From assembly GCA_963205005.1 (NCBI GenBank), contig CAUJHW010000128.1, forward strand, positions 1 to 32,226: DNA of 32,226 nucleotides, read 5' to 3'. The translations under genes and the position numbers were made by a program. How positions within the stretch are numbered: position 1 is the first letter of the stretch; every line of letters begins with the position of its first letter. The DNA comes from Pseudomonadota bacterium (lineage in GTDB: Bacteria; Pseudomonadota; Alphaproteobacteria; Caulobacterales; Caulobacteraceae). Of this stretch, positions 1 through 8,991 are shown one piece after another. Under the pieces are notes generated by a model. The model did no database searches. It saw only the letters and a list, made by a program, of their open reading frames with translations, and had not been told where the DNA came from.

Positions 1-48
1 ATGGAAGACATGACTGAAATTCGCAACCTCGTCATCCGCCGGCGTTGA
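1..48 (+). other. Possible 3' end of an upstream CDS
   Basis: Frame 1 is open from the window edge to a TGA at 46-48 and encodes about 15 residues ending in Ile-Arg-Arg-Arg. It may be the tail of a gene starting outside the window. It could equally be a chance short frame, because an ATG happens to lie at base 1. Nothing in it is recognisable. Confidence 0.2.
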
Positions 49-97
49 GCATGCGTATCTAAGTGGGACAGTGCGCGCTGCTTGGGGAGGCGGCTAG

Positions 98-931
98 TTG
101 TTGACGATCGCTCAGATCACCGATCTGCACATAACGACCGACAAGGATCCGCTTAACCAGAAGCGGAACGAGGACCGTTTGCGCCAGGTGATGAAGGCTA
201 TCCATGCCCTTCGTCCGCGCCCGGTGGCGATTATCGCCAGCGGCGACCTCGTCGACCGTGGCGAACTCGAGGAGTACCTTGAGCTCAAGCGCCTGATGGA
301 TGAGAGCGAGATTCCCATCTACTACGCGCTCGGCAACCACGATCTGCGCGGCCCCTTCCTCGAGGTGTTCAGCGGCCCCGGCGCCCAGACCGACGAGAAC
401 GGGTTCGTCCAGTACACGGTCGATTTCGGGCCCATGCGCATGCTCGTCTGCGACACGCTCGAGGGCGAGAACGACGGCGGCTACGACGAGGTGCGCGCCG
501 ACTGGCTGCGCCGGACCCTGGACGAGGCGCCCGACCGGCCGACCGCGCTGATCCTGCACCACCCTCCCATTCCCAGCGGCATCCGCTGGATGGATCCCGA
601 CCCGAAGTCACCGTGGATCCTGCGCCTCGAGGAGGTGCTCAAGGGACGCGACCAGGTGAAGGTGATGATGTGCGGCCACATCCACCGCGCGTTCAACGGC
701 ATCTTCGCCGGCCACATGGTGACCGCGGCGCCCGCCACCTCGATCCAGTTGACGCTCGACCTGACGGAAGTGGATATGCATGTGCCGGACGGGCGCGAAA
801 TTCTGGTCGAGGAGCCGCCGGGTTTCGTCCTTCTGATGTCGCAGGGCCAGGACCTTACGACCCACCTTTGCCTTGCCGGAGACTACACGCCCGCCGTCAC
901 CTACAATTTCCCGTTCCGGAAGCTCGCCTGA
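98..931 (+). CDS. CpdA-like metallophosphoesterase (probable 3',5'-cyclic nucleotide phosphodiesterase)
   Basis: This 277-residue cytoplasmic protein has the full motif set of the calcineurin-like metallophosphoesterase fold: Asp9-x-His11, Gly-Asp50-x-x-Asp53-Arg, Gly-Asn80-His81-Asp82, His154-His155 and Gly-His194-x-His196. These are the di-metal ligands, and the order and length fit the class III cyclic nucleotide phosphodiesterases (CpdA family) that hydrolyse cAMP. The start is TTG at 98 (or the next TTG at 101), behind a strong ribosome binding site, ggggagg, at 84-90. The next gene, a nucleotide cyclase, starts 4 bases after the stop, so synthesis and breakdown of the same messenger appear co-transcribed. 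The fold is clear. The exact substrate is inferred from the motifs and the neighbour. Confidence 0.85.
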   Translation: MLTIAQITDLHITTDKDPLNQKRNEDRLRQVMKAIHALRPRPVAIIASGDLVDRGELEEYLELKRLMDESEIPIYYALGNHDLRGPFLEVFSGPGAQTDENGFVQYTVDFGPMRMLVCDTLEGENDGGYDEVRADWLRRTLDEAPDRPTALILHHPPIPSGIRWMDPDPKSPWILRLEEVLKGRDQVKVMMCGHIHRAFNGIFAGHMVTAAPATSIQLTLDLTEVDMHVPDGREILVEEPPGFVLLMSQGQDLTTHLCLAGDYTPAVTYNFPFRKLA

Positions 932-934
932 TCC

Positions 935-2803
935 ATGGCGGCCGCCCGCTCGCCAACGGGAATCATGAGCCGTCTACTGGGCTTGCTGGACCACTTGCGG
1001 GCGGCCAGCGGCAAGGGTCTGGCCGACATTGTGGTCACTGCCACCGTTGCCGTCGTGGCAACCGTGGCCGCCCTCTTCCTCAACACAACCACTCCGATCC
1101 GGTTCATCGAGAACCTGACATACGACCTGCGCCTTTCCGGTGGCGCGCCGGCCGCGCAGCCCGAGTTCGTGGTCGTGAAGATCGACGCCGAGGCCACCAA
1201 AGTCATGAGCGAGTCCTCGGCCTGCCACTGTCTGGCGCCGATCGACAAGGCCTGGCTGGGCAACCTGATCGCCGCTCTCGATTCCAAGGGGGTCAAGGCG
1301 ATCGCCGTCGACTATCTGCTGGACACATGGTCCTCGCCTGAGGAGTTCGCGGACTTCGAGGCCCGTATTTCGAACGTAAGGGCCCCGGTTGTCGTATCGG
1401 CCGACCCCGGACGGAAGGCCGGCGTGGATTTTCCGGTCTCCAAGCATCTCCGGTACTCGGACGCCCGGGCACTCATGCACGTCGACTACGACGACGTGAT
1501 CCGCAAATACGACCCGCATCCCAGTCAGTATCTCGCGCTGGCGACGGAGGTTGGCGTCGCCGCGGCGGGCCTCAAGCCTCCCGGCAAGGCGTTCGATATC
1601 CGCTACCGCCGCCCCGATCCGAAGGTCTCTGCGGAAAATGCGGGGTCCATCAGTCCGGCATATTCCGCAGCCTATGTGGAATTTCTCCCCCCGGCCCTGC
1701 TCAAGGACAAGATCGTCTTCATAGGCAGCGTGACCCGGTCGGCGTCGGCCGACTCTGATGCGCCAAAGGAAGACATGCACTCAACGCCGCTGCGGTTCCT
1801 CCAGGGGCACCAGCAGGGAACGCCGGGGGTGGAAGTCCACGTCCACGCCCTGTCGCAGATGCTGGCCGGCGATCAGGTGCGCCGCCCGGGTTGGATCTGG
1901 GAGGCTGCCATCGTGCTGGTCGCAGCGGTCAGCGGCTCGCTGATCGGACGCTCGACCCAGACCTGGTGGGTCTCGGTGGGGATAGTCCTGCTGGGGATTG
2001 CCGTGGGCGGCTTCGTCGCCTTCGAACTCTACCAGCGGGCGGCGCTGATGGTGCCGATGACCGCGCCGGTGATCAGCTTCGCCTTCGGCTTCTTCGTGCT
2101 CAGCCGGCTGGCCGCGGCCGACCTGCAGAACCAGCGCGCCTTCTATTCCTCGACCCTCGAGCGCTACCTTGCGCCGCAGGTGATCGACCGGATGGTCGAT
2201 GGCCGCGAGGAAGTGAAGATCGGCGCCGAAGAGCGTGAGATCACCGTGATGATCACCGACCTGGAGAACTTCTCCAATCTGGTGGCCAGCCTCGACCTCG
2301 AGACGTTCGAAGGCGTGATCAACGAGTACTTCGACGGCATCATCGACCTGCTGTGGAAGCACGAGGCGATGATCGACAAGATGACCGGCGACGGCATCAT
2401 CGCGATCTTTGGCGCCCCCGTACCCTCCGAGGACCACGCCGACCGGGCCATCGCCTGCGCCCGCGAGATCGACACCTACGCGCTCGCGATCCGGCAGAAG
2501 ATGATCGCCCGCGGCATCAACTTTGGCTACACGCGCATGGGCCTGTCGTCAGGCATCGGCCTGGTAGGGAACTTCGGCGGCGAGCGCCGGTTCAACTACA
2601 CCGCCTATGGCGAGGTGGTGGTGATCGCCGCCCGGCTCGAAGCGGCCAACAAGACCTTCTCCACGCGCATCCTGTTCAGCGGCGACACCCTGCGGCTGGC
2701 CAAACGCGAGGTCCCGATCATCCCCGTGGGCGAGATCGACCTCAAGGGCGTCCCCATGCCCATCCCCGCCTACACCACGCCGACGGACGACCAGGCGGCG
2801 TAG
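935..2803 (+). CDS. CHASE2-domain class III adenylate/guanylate cyclase, membrane-bound
   Basis: The 622-residue protein has an N-terminal membrane segment (about 32-51) and an extracytoplasmic CHASE2-type sensor domain (about 55-315). Three membrane segments follow (about 320-392), then a cytoplasmic class III cyclase domain (about 430-615). Metal ligands Asp442 (in MITDLENF) and Asp486 (in KMTGDG) are present, as are purine-selecting Lys482 and Thr556, the Lys/Thr pair seen in class IIIb bacterial adenylate cyclases, and Arg567. The residue aligning with the transition-state Asn is Val563, so activity could be reduced or altered. It is 3 bases downstream of the phosphodiesterase, and the two probably set a local cAMP level in response to an external signal. 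The start could also be Met11 (965), which has ggga just upstream. Confidence 0.88.
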   Translation: MAAARSPTGIMSRLLGLLDHLRAASGKGLADIVVTATVAVVATVAALFLNTTTPIRFIENLTYDLRLSGGAPAAQPEFVVVKIDAEATKVMSESSACHCLAPIDKAWLGNLIAALDSKGVKAIAVDYLLDTWSSPEEFADFEARISNVRAPVVVSADPGRKAGVDFPVSKHLRYSDARALMHVDYDDVIRKYDPHPSQYLALATEVGVAAAGLKPPGKAFDIRYRRPDPKVSAENAGSISPAYSAAYVEFLPPALLKDKIVFIGSVTRSASADSDAPKEDMHSTPLRFLQGHQQGTPGVEVHVHALSQMLAGDQVRRPGWIWEAAIVLVAAVSGSLIGRSTQTWWVSVGIVLLGIAVGGFVAFELYQRAALMVPMTAPVISFAFGFFVLSRLAAADLQNQRAFYSSTLERYLAPQVIDRMVDGREEVKIGAEEREITVMITDLENFSNLVASLDLETFEGVINEYFDGIIDLLWKHEAMIDKMTGDGIIAIFGAPVPSEDHADRAIACAREIDTYALAIRQKMIARGINFGYTRMGLSSGIGLVGNFGGERRFNYTAYGEVVVIAARLEAANKTFSTRILFSGDTLRLAKREVPIIPVGEIDLKGVPMPIPAYTTPTDDQAA

Positions 2804-2831
2804 GCCCTGTGCGGTTGGCAGGGCGCCGCAG

Positions 2832-2878
2832 GCGTCCATTGGGGCCACGAGCCCCGGTCCCTGCAGACCGCAGGACGC
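2832..2878 (+). other. Folded 3' region after the cyclase gene
   Basis: Outer arms GCGTCC (2832-2837) and GGACGC (2873-2878) pair perfectly. They enclose two further hairpins: GGGGC-cacga-GCCCC (2841-2855) and CTGC-agacc-GCAG (2861-2873, whose last base would compete with the outer stem). No T-tract follows, so it is not a classical terminator. It may be a structured mRNA 3' end that limits decay or promotes termination. In GC-rich DNA some pairing arises by chance. Confidence 0.35.
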
Positions 2879-2923
2879 ATGGGGGCCGGACTTAATTCAC
2901 GGTCAGCAACTTCGACAACATCC

Positions 2924-3046
2924 GCTCATCCCGACGAATGCCGGGACCCAGATCTCAAGGCTGGAAGGCGGATTGGAAGCGCGCGACGGACATGGAAGCC
3001 GCCCGAGCACTATTCCATCCGGGTCTCGGCGTTCGCCGGGATGAGC
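2924..3046. repeat. MITE-like short inverted-repeat element
   Basis: The 30 bases at 2924-2953 (beginning GCTCATCCCGACGAATGCCG) match the reverse complement of 3017-3046 at 26 of 30 positions and enclose a 63-base centre with no gene. I recall similar CATCCCGGCGAA-type palindromic units as dispersed intergenic repeats in proteobacterial genomes, which is knowledge not tested here. No clear target-site duplication is visible. It lies exactly between the ends of two convergent genes, where the hairpin could also end transcription from both sides. It is the only copy in the window. Confidence 0.6.
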
Positions 3047-3063
3047 AGTCTTGAGTAAGGACC

Positions 3064-6000
3064 CTAGCGGTCGCCCTGCTCCACCGTGCGCGGTCCCATC
3101 CATGTGGCCATGTCGACGGCGTCGGTCACCCGGTAGGGGCGGCCCCAGCGATCGGTGAAGAACCGTTCCATCTCCGGCCGGGTGAAGGGCCGTGAGCCCA
3201 GGCGTCCGAAGATGGCGATCTGGCCGCCGGTCTCGTCCACGGCTCGGTCGCGGTCCAGGCCCTTGGACATGGCCAGCGCCGGTGTTGGCGTCCGGGCCCA
3301 GCCGATCAGCTCGGGCTTCGGCTGCGGCGAGAAGCCGTAGAAGTTGGGCTGGCTGGACGGGCTGGTCAGTTGCAGCACCTTCATGCCGTTCCGGCCGTCG
3401 GCGACGTAGGCGAACAGGGAGGCGTTGGTGGAGCCGACAACCACGTCCTCAGCGTCGTTGAGCTGACCGCCGGCATCGAACTTCTGATAGACGCGCGGCC
3501 GCTCCGGATTGGTCACATCGACAATGACCAGGCCGTCCTTCTTGGCCGCGACATAGGCGTAGGTACGCGCCACATAGACCCTCCGGGCGTCCACCAGCGG
3601 GATCGTGGCGCCATCGATCAGCTTCGGCTGGTCCATCCTGGTGACATCCAGCACTTCCAGGCCGCGGGCCGTGGTCACCCAAAGGTAGCGGAACTGCAGG
3701 GCCGAGGCGCGCACGTCCTGCAGCGCCACTGTGGTCACGTGGCGCGGCTTGAGCGGATCGGCGAGATCCACCACCACCAGGCCGGCGTCGGCGGCGATGT
3801 AGGCATAGTGACCGCCCAGGGTAATGTGCCGCGCGCCCTTCAGCACCGCGCCGGCATTCCAGGTCACCGCGCGCTTCAGCTTGTTGTTGCGCGGCTCGCC
3901 GTCGGCCAGCGTGTTCACGTTTACGAGGATCAGGCCTTCCTCTGAGTCGGTGATCACCGCGTAGGAGTAGATCGGCAGGAAGGTCTGTTCCTGGTTGATC
4001 CGCAGCAGGTCGGAGTCCTCGCCGGTGGCGGGGTCCTTCATCTTCATGCCCTGCATGGCTTCATTGCGCAGCGGGGCGATGTTCTGGTTGGTCGGCAGGG
4101 CCATGCAGGTGGCGTTCTTCGTCGCCACATGGGTGTCGTGTCCCAGCGGTGAGAACGGAGCGGTGATCACGCGCTGCGAGAAGCCCTTGTTGCCGATGCT
4201 GGCGATGTCGAGCACGCGGAAACCATCCGACCCGCTGGCGACGAACAAGTACTCGCCGCGCATCTGCAGGCAGCGCGCCGCGTCGCCGGTCTTGTGGACG
4301 GTGTTGGAGATCTGCTCGACCGAGTCTTCCTCGCCGCCCTTGAGGCCCTTGGTGAATGGCTTGCCGCGCACCCAGCTCTTCAGCTCACGGCCGTTCTTCT
4401 CGACGTGCAGCTTGTAGAAATCCGGATAGGCGTAGCGGTGCAGGTAGGAGCCGAAGACTGCCTGGGGTTCGCTCCATTCGGAGACCCGAACCGCCTCGAC
4501 GCCCCCGCCCAGCCCGACCCAGGCATTCTGGCCGACGAAGTTCACGTAGTTGGTCCCCAGCAGCAGGAGCTGGGCCATGATGGCGTTGTTGTCGTTGGCC
4601 TCGGAAACGTGGCAGTCCGAACAGGTCTTGGTCTCGGTCCGGCGCACCGTGTGCGCGAAGTGCGGCGCGAACGCCTGGCTCGAGAAGCCCGAGGCTGCGA
4701 TCGGCGGCTGCTGGGTGTAGATCCGTTCCCGGTTCACATTGGTCGAGGACAGGATCAGCGCCGAGGACGAGCGCACCGGCGCGACAGTCGCACCCTTGGT
4801 GGTCATGTGCTTGCCCAGCTGGAACATGTCGTCACGCGCCACCTGGGGGTTGTAGGTGGCGTAGTTCCGGGTCTCCTCGCCCTCGTACTTGTGAGCCTTG
4901 GTCTTCCAGTTGGCCTCGATGGGCAGGTGGCAGCCCGCACACGCCGTGGTCCACGAGGTGTGGCAGGCGAAGCATTCCATCTCGTCATCGTTGTGCGCAC
5001 GGTCAGCCGGCGCGACACCCTGGCCCCAGGTGAACGGCTTGCCGTTCTGGCTGATCTTGGACATCAGCTTGGCGCGGGCGGCCTTGGGATTGAAGTCCGG
5101 GCTGGCGCGGTCGACCGAGTCCTTCACCAGGTGGATGCGCCATTCCAGCTTGGGATCCAGCAGCGAGCGCTGGATCAGCACCTGGCGGCCGTCCTGCTCC
5201 ACCCATTCGAACCGGCGCTTGCCGTCCGGGTTGCGCAGCAGGCTGAGGTCGTTGCCCTTCGGGTCCGCGGCGGGACCGGAGGTGCGCAGTGTTGGGTAGG
5301 CCTGGGACGAGCCGTGGCAGTCCTTGCAGCGGATCTCCACGGCGTTGGCGACTTCACCCATGATCAGGCCGGAACCGTGGCTGTCCTGGGCGAAGTGGCA
5401 GTCGGCGCACTGCATGCCCTTCTCGGCGTGGATGTCCATCATGTGGACCGCCTTGCCGGGCGCGTTCTGGCCGACAGGCGTGAACTTCGGCGCATCCTTG
5501 CGGACGAACTTCTCCGGGTCGTCGTTGGCGACGATCTTGCCCTCGGCGTCGAGCAGGTTGCCCTCGCGGTCACGCTTGAAGATCGCCCGGAAGTTCCAGC
5601 CATGGCCGTGATAGTCGGCGAACTGGGTGTCCTTGAGCTTCGCGTTCAGGTCGAACACGTTCCGCAGGAAGTCGAGGTCGGCCCACAGGCCCCGCGGCGC
5701 GGCGCCTTCCGGGTTGCGGTCCAGGACGTGGCGGATTTCCTCAGCGGTCGGATACTTCTGGCGCTCCGGCCACATGAACGGCGCGTCGGCCTCATAGTCC
5801 CACATCGTGTAGCCGAGGTAGGTGTTCACGAACATGTTCGGCTGGTGCATGTGGCAGTTCATGCACTGGGCGGTCGGAATGGCGCGCGTGAAGGCGTGCT
5901 GGATCGGGTGGCCTGACTCTTCCTTGCTGATCGTCGGGTCGACAGTCGCGGTCTTGCCGTCGCGGCCGTACTTCGCCCAGGTCAGGCTGGCGTGCGGCTG

Positions 6001-7038
6001 GCGGTTGTTGGCGTAGACCACGTGGCAGGACGCGCAGCCCGACGAGCGGTAGTCGCCCGGGTTGTCGTTGGTGCCGAGGAACCAGGTGAAGGGGTCGTTC
6101 AGGCGGGTCTTGTGGATGTTCAGGACCGGGATCGCCACGCGCAGGCCCGTCGCGGGACCGCGGTTCGACTGCTTCAGATCCGGCCGGCCCGGCTCTTCCA
6201 GGCGCTGCAGGGCACCGTTGGCGTTGGGCAGGCCGACTTCGGCGAACTGGGTGTTGATGTTGCGCCCGCCGCGCTCGAACACACGGAAGATATCGCCCGG
6301 GGGAACCACCTGCCACGTCGGGAGCGGATAGAGGGTCGGCAGGGCGCCGCGCTTGATCTGCTCGGGCGTCAGCTTGCCCGGAGGCGTGCCCGGCGACAGC
6401 AGCCGCGCCGGCTCGCCATGCGTCGTGTAGGCCTCGCCCAGGACGTAGTTCTTGAACGGCAGGATGCCGTTGTTGTACGAGCCGCCGCCCCACAGCATGG
6501 CGCCCGTGGCCATCATCGAGCGCTCGGCCTTCTCGATCAGCTCCATGTGGCAGGCGCCGCAGGCATCGCGGGCCACGCGGTAGTCCGAAGGGTTCACGAA
6601 GCGGATGAACGCCGGCGATTCCTTGTTCAGCAGGGTGTAGCTGGCCTTTGGATTGGCGGAACTCGGATAGTGCCAGGTCTTGGGGAAGCGCGGCAGGACG
6701 TGCGCCTTCTCCTGGATCCGCATGTACTCGGGCGAGGCCTTGGTCAGGCCCGCCGGAATCGCCGCCGTGGCGTCGCCGCCGTGGCAGGAGACGCAACCCA
6801 GCTTCACGGCCTGGGACACGTGCATGCTCTTGGCGTCGGAATCGGTGTGGCAGGAGACGCAGCCGCGGCTGGCCTGGTCGACCTCCTCGTCGGTCATCCC
6901 GAGCTTCGCGGCCGGCGCGGCGACGTAGGTCCGGGCAACCGGCTTCTCAGCCTCGCTCGCCTTCAGCGACAGGGGCGCGAGCACGGTCAACGCCAGCAGC
7001 GCCCCCAGCTTCAGCAATTTTCCCCTGAATGTCAGCAT
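3064..7038 (-). CDS. Exported decaheme c-type cytochrome with C-terminal LVIVD beta-propeller
   Basis: The 1324-residue protein starts with a signal peptide (about 1-27, ending Leu-Lys-Ala-Ser). It carries ten CxxCH heme-attachment motifs, with first cysteines at residues 60, 82, 160, 335, 392, 544, 571, 689, 700 and 806. From about residue 925 to 1260 it has several copies of an LVIVD-type blade (for example GLVVVDLADPLKP, GLEVLDVTRMDQP, GLVIVDVTNPERP), typical of a surface or periplasmic beta-propeller. Hemes would be added in the periplasm by the cytochrome c maturation system. It is the last gene of a four-gene operon, 7 bases after the barrel gene, with GGGG just before its ATG. Electron transfer is a safe role. 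The redox partner and final location (periplasm or cell surface) are unknown. Confidence 0.88.
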   Translation of the reverse strand: MLTFRGKLLKLGALLALTVLAPLSLKASEAEKPVARTYVAAPAAKLGMTDEEVDQASRGCVSCHTDSDAKSMHVSQAVKLGCVSCHGGDATAAIPAGLTKASPEYMRIQEKAHVLPRFPKTWHYPSSANPKASYTLLNKESPAFIRFVNPSDYRVARDACGACHMELIEKAERSMMATGAMLWGGGSYNNGILPFKNYVLGEAYTTHGEPARLLSPGTPPGKLTPEQIKRGALPTLYPLPTWQVVPPGDIFRVFERGGRNINTQFAEVGLPNANGALQRLEEPGRPDLKQSNRGPATGLRVAIPVLNIHKTRLNDPFTWFLGTNDNPGDYRSSGCASCHVVYANNRQPHASLTWAKYGRDGKTATVDPTISKEESGHPIQHAFTRAIPTAQCMNCHMHQPNMFVNTYLGYTMWDYEADAPFMWPERQKYPTAEEIRHVLDRNPEGAAPRGLWADLDFLRNVFDLNAKLKDTQFADYHGHGWNFRAIFKRDREGNLLDAEGKIVANDDPEKFVRKDAPKFTPVGQNAPGKAVHMMDIHAEKGMQCADCHFAQDSHGSGLIMGEVANAVEIRCKDCHGSSQAYPTLRTSGPAADPKGNDLSLLRNPDGKRRFEWVEQDGRQVLIQRSLLDPKLEWRIHLVKDSVDRASPDFNPKAARAKLMSKISQNGKPFTWGQGVAPADRAHNDDEMECFACHTSWTTACAGCHLPIEANWKTKAHKYEGEETRNYATYNPQVARDDMFQLGKHMTTKGATVAPVRSSSALILSSTNVNRERIYTQQPPIAASGFSSQAFAPHFAHTVRRTETKTCSDCHVSEANDNNAIMAQLLLLGTNYVNFVGQNAWVGLGGGVEAVRVSEWSEPQAVFGSYLHRYAYPDFYKLHVEKNGRELKSWVRGKPFTKGLKGGEEDSVEQISNTVHKTGDAARCLQMRGEYLFVASGSDGFRVLDIASIGNKGFSQRVITAPFSPLGHDTHVATKNATCMALPTNQNIAPLRNEAMQGMKMKDPATGEDSDLLRINQEQTFLPIYSYAVITDSEEGLILVNVNTLADGEPRNNKLKRAVTWNAGAVLKGARHITLGGHYAYIAADAGLVVVDLADPLKPRHVTTVALQDVRASALQFRYLWVTTARGLEVLDVTRMDQPKLIDGATIPLVDARRVYVARTYAYVAAKKDGLVIVDVTNPERPRVYQKFDAGGQLNDAEDVVVGSTNASLFAYVADGRNGMKVLQLTSPSSQPNFYGFSPQPKPELIGWARTPTPALAMSKGLDRDRAVDETGGQIAIFGRLGSRPFTRPEMERFFTDRWGRPYRVTDAVDMATWMGPRTVEQGDR

Positions 7039-7045
7039 CTTGCCC

Positions 7046-8989
7046 CTAGAAACTGAGAACGGCGTTGAGCAGCACGGAATAGTATCGCTTGTGGCCCGGA
7101 CTGTTGGCGAACAGATCGTTGAAGCCCTTGCCCGGATCGAATGCCGCGGCCGAGGCGCGCAACACGATGTTCTGGGTCATCTTGGGCCTGTAGATCGTCG
7201 AAACCGACGCATCCCATCCCAGCGATTTCGGGATCGACCCCTCCTGGCGGAGTGTCTGGACGATCGTCGTGTTGGCGAACGAGATGTGATTGATGTTGGT
7301 GGTGACCCGAAGCTCGGGCAGGACGTCAAAGTCGGCGCCGGCCCCGAGGACGACGGTTCCCGGGTTGTTGAAGTTCGACTGCCCCTCGTCCTTCGACGAG
7401 CGCAGGCTGTTCAGGATGCCGTTTCGGCCGTTGATCGCGATCACCCGCCCGCCGCCGGCGAACGGAATGGTCTGGCGGATCCAGTAGCTGGTGTCGGAGC
7501 CGGCGAACTGCGGGTTCTCCGAGATCGCGTCGAAGCCGCGTTCCTTGTTGTCATAGGGGTTCTTGTCGCCCGAGGCGTAGAGCCCGGACAGCCGCACCCG
7601 GACCCAGTCGAAGTCCATCGAAGGCTCGGCGGCGAGGAAGAAGCTGCGGATCTTCGCCTTCCGGCCGGTGAAAATGCTGTTGCGGTCCTCGCCCAGGGCC
7701 AGGAAGGCCGAGGCGGTCAGGTTAACCCGGCCGATGCGCCCGTCGGCGTTGTAGCCCAGGTAGGTCACGTCGTAGTCGCGGCCGCGCAGGTTCCCGATCA
7801 GCGCCGGGCGTACCGGGAAGCCGTTCTTGTCGACCTGGATCTCGCCGCCTTCGCGGTTCCTGTTGTAAGCGATCATCACCTGCGAGGTCAGGCCGGGCAG
7901 CGGCAGGTCCTGGCGATAGACGCTGGCGACGAAGACATAGTCCTTGCGCAGGTCCTGAGTGATGTCGTTCAGGCCGGAGTTCGTGTCCTTCTCGATCCGC
8001 CGGAAGGCCGCCAGGTTGTACTGGAACCGGTTGTTGTCGCGGTTGCCGAACAGGCGGACGCCCAGCTGGTTGTCCTGGAACAGGAAGCCGCGGAATTCGG
8101 TCGAGAACGGCTGGATCCCGACCCGCAGGCTGTCGAAGTCGTAGCGCTCGGACACGTTGCGCAGGTGATAGTCGACGAACACTTCCTGCACGCCGATGAA
8201 GGCGTCGTTGCGGTGGGTCTTCCTGCTGGGCTCGACGTAGAGGACGCGCTTCTCGGGCACGTCGACGTAGTTGTCCTGGAACGCCAGCGCGACGCGGAAC
8301 TCCAGTTCCGGCGGCTTGAAGGCCGTCGATCCCTTGATGACCGAGGCCGCAGCGATGAAGGTCTGTGCCAGCACCAGGCTGGAGTCGCGGCCGAAGATGT
8401 CGACGCTGCCCGGCCGGGAGGTCGTCTGCACGCTCACCGGGATCGGGAAGCTGCGTGGCTCCACCACGGTATCGGAGATGGCGTTGATCGACAGGAACCA
8501 GCCCTCGGTCCCCTTGATGGGCAGATCGCCCTTGAGGAAGTTCTGGTTGTAGGGGTCGTACCAGCGCGGCTTGGTCACGCCGAGCGCGCCGGCCAGGCGC
8601 CAGCGGTCCGGAACCGGCAGTTCGTCGGTCGGGAAAGCTTCGGGCGGCGGCGCGCGCACGGCGCCGGGGTTGGTCTGCTCGATCCGCTCGGGGAAGGTCT
8701 CGACCCGGCCCGGCCGGCGGCGTCCGTCGAGCGGCCCTTCGTCGGCCGGCGGCGGCGCGGTTTCCTGGACCTCGGCCGGCGCGGGCGCAGTCTCCTGGGC
8801 TGCGGCGTCACGGCCGGCGACGGTCGCGGCGGCGGGGGCCGCACAGGCCACGCGGTCTGCGTCGAGGATGTCGTCGATCGACAGCGGAGCCACCGCCTGC
8901 GGAGCACTTCGCCGGGGCGCGGCGCCGGCCTGTCCGGCGGCCAGGGCGGCGGCGGCGGCGCTGAGCGCGAGAAGATGGGCCCTGCGCAC
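7046..8989 (-). CDS. Predicted outer-membrane beta-barrel protein of the cytochrome operon
   Basis: About 647 residues. GTG at 8989 is preferred because AGGGGA lies 7 bases upstream and the resulting N-terminus is a clean signal peptide (MRRAHLLALSA...AGA). A GTG at 9007 is also in frame. After an Ala/Pro-rich linker with one cysteine (to about residue 125) comes a long body of alternating polar/hydrophobic strands rich in Tyr, Phe, Asn and Asp. It ends in Leu-Ser-Phe, the terminal aromatic recognised by the BAM machinery. It has no heme motif. I do not recognise a named family. Sitting between a lipoprotein and a decaheme cytochrome, it could be the pore or sleeve that lets electrons or the cytochrome cross the outer membrane. 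That role is inference. Confidence 0.75.
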   Translation of the reverse strand: MRRAHLLALSAAAAALAAGQAGAAPRRSAPQAVAPLSIDDILDADRVACAAPAAATVAGRDAAAQETAPAPAEVQETAPPPADEGPLDGRRRPGRVETFPERIEQTNPGAVRAPPPEAFPTDELPVPDRWRLAGALGVTKPRWYDPYNQNFLKGDLPIKGTEGWFLSINAISDTVVEPRSFPIPVSVQTTSRPGSVDIFGRDSSLVLAQTFIAAASVIKGSTAFKPPELEFRVALAFQDNYVDVPEKRVLYVEPSRKTHRNDAFIGVQEVFVDYHLRNVSERYDFDSLRVGIQPFSTEFRGFLFQDNQLGVRLFGNRDNNRFQYNLAAFRRIEKDTNSGLNDITQDLRKDYVFVASVYRQDLPLPGLTSQVMIAYNRNREGGEIQVDKNGFPVRPALIGNLRGRDYDVTYLGYNADGRIGRVNLTASAFLALGEDRNSIFTGRKAKIRSFFLAAEPSMDFDWVRVRLSGLYASGDKNPYDNKERGFDAISENPQFAGSDTSYWIRQTIPFAGGGRVIAINGRNGILNSLRSSKDEGQSNFNNPGTVVLGAGADFDVLPELRVTTNINHISFANTTIVQTLRQEGSIPKSLGWDASVSTIYRPKMTQNIVLRASAAAFDPGKGFNDLFANSPGHKRYYSVLLNAVLSF

Positions 8990-8991
8990 GC

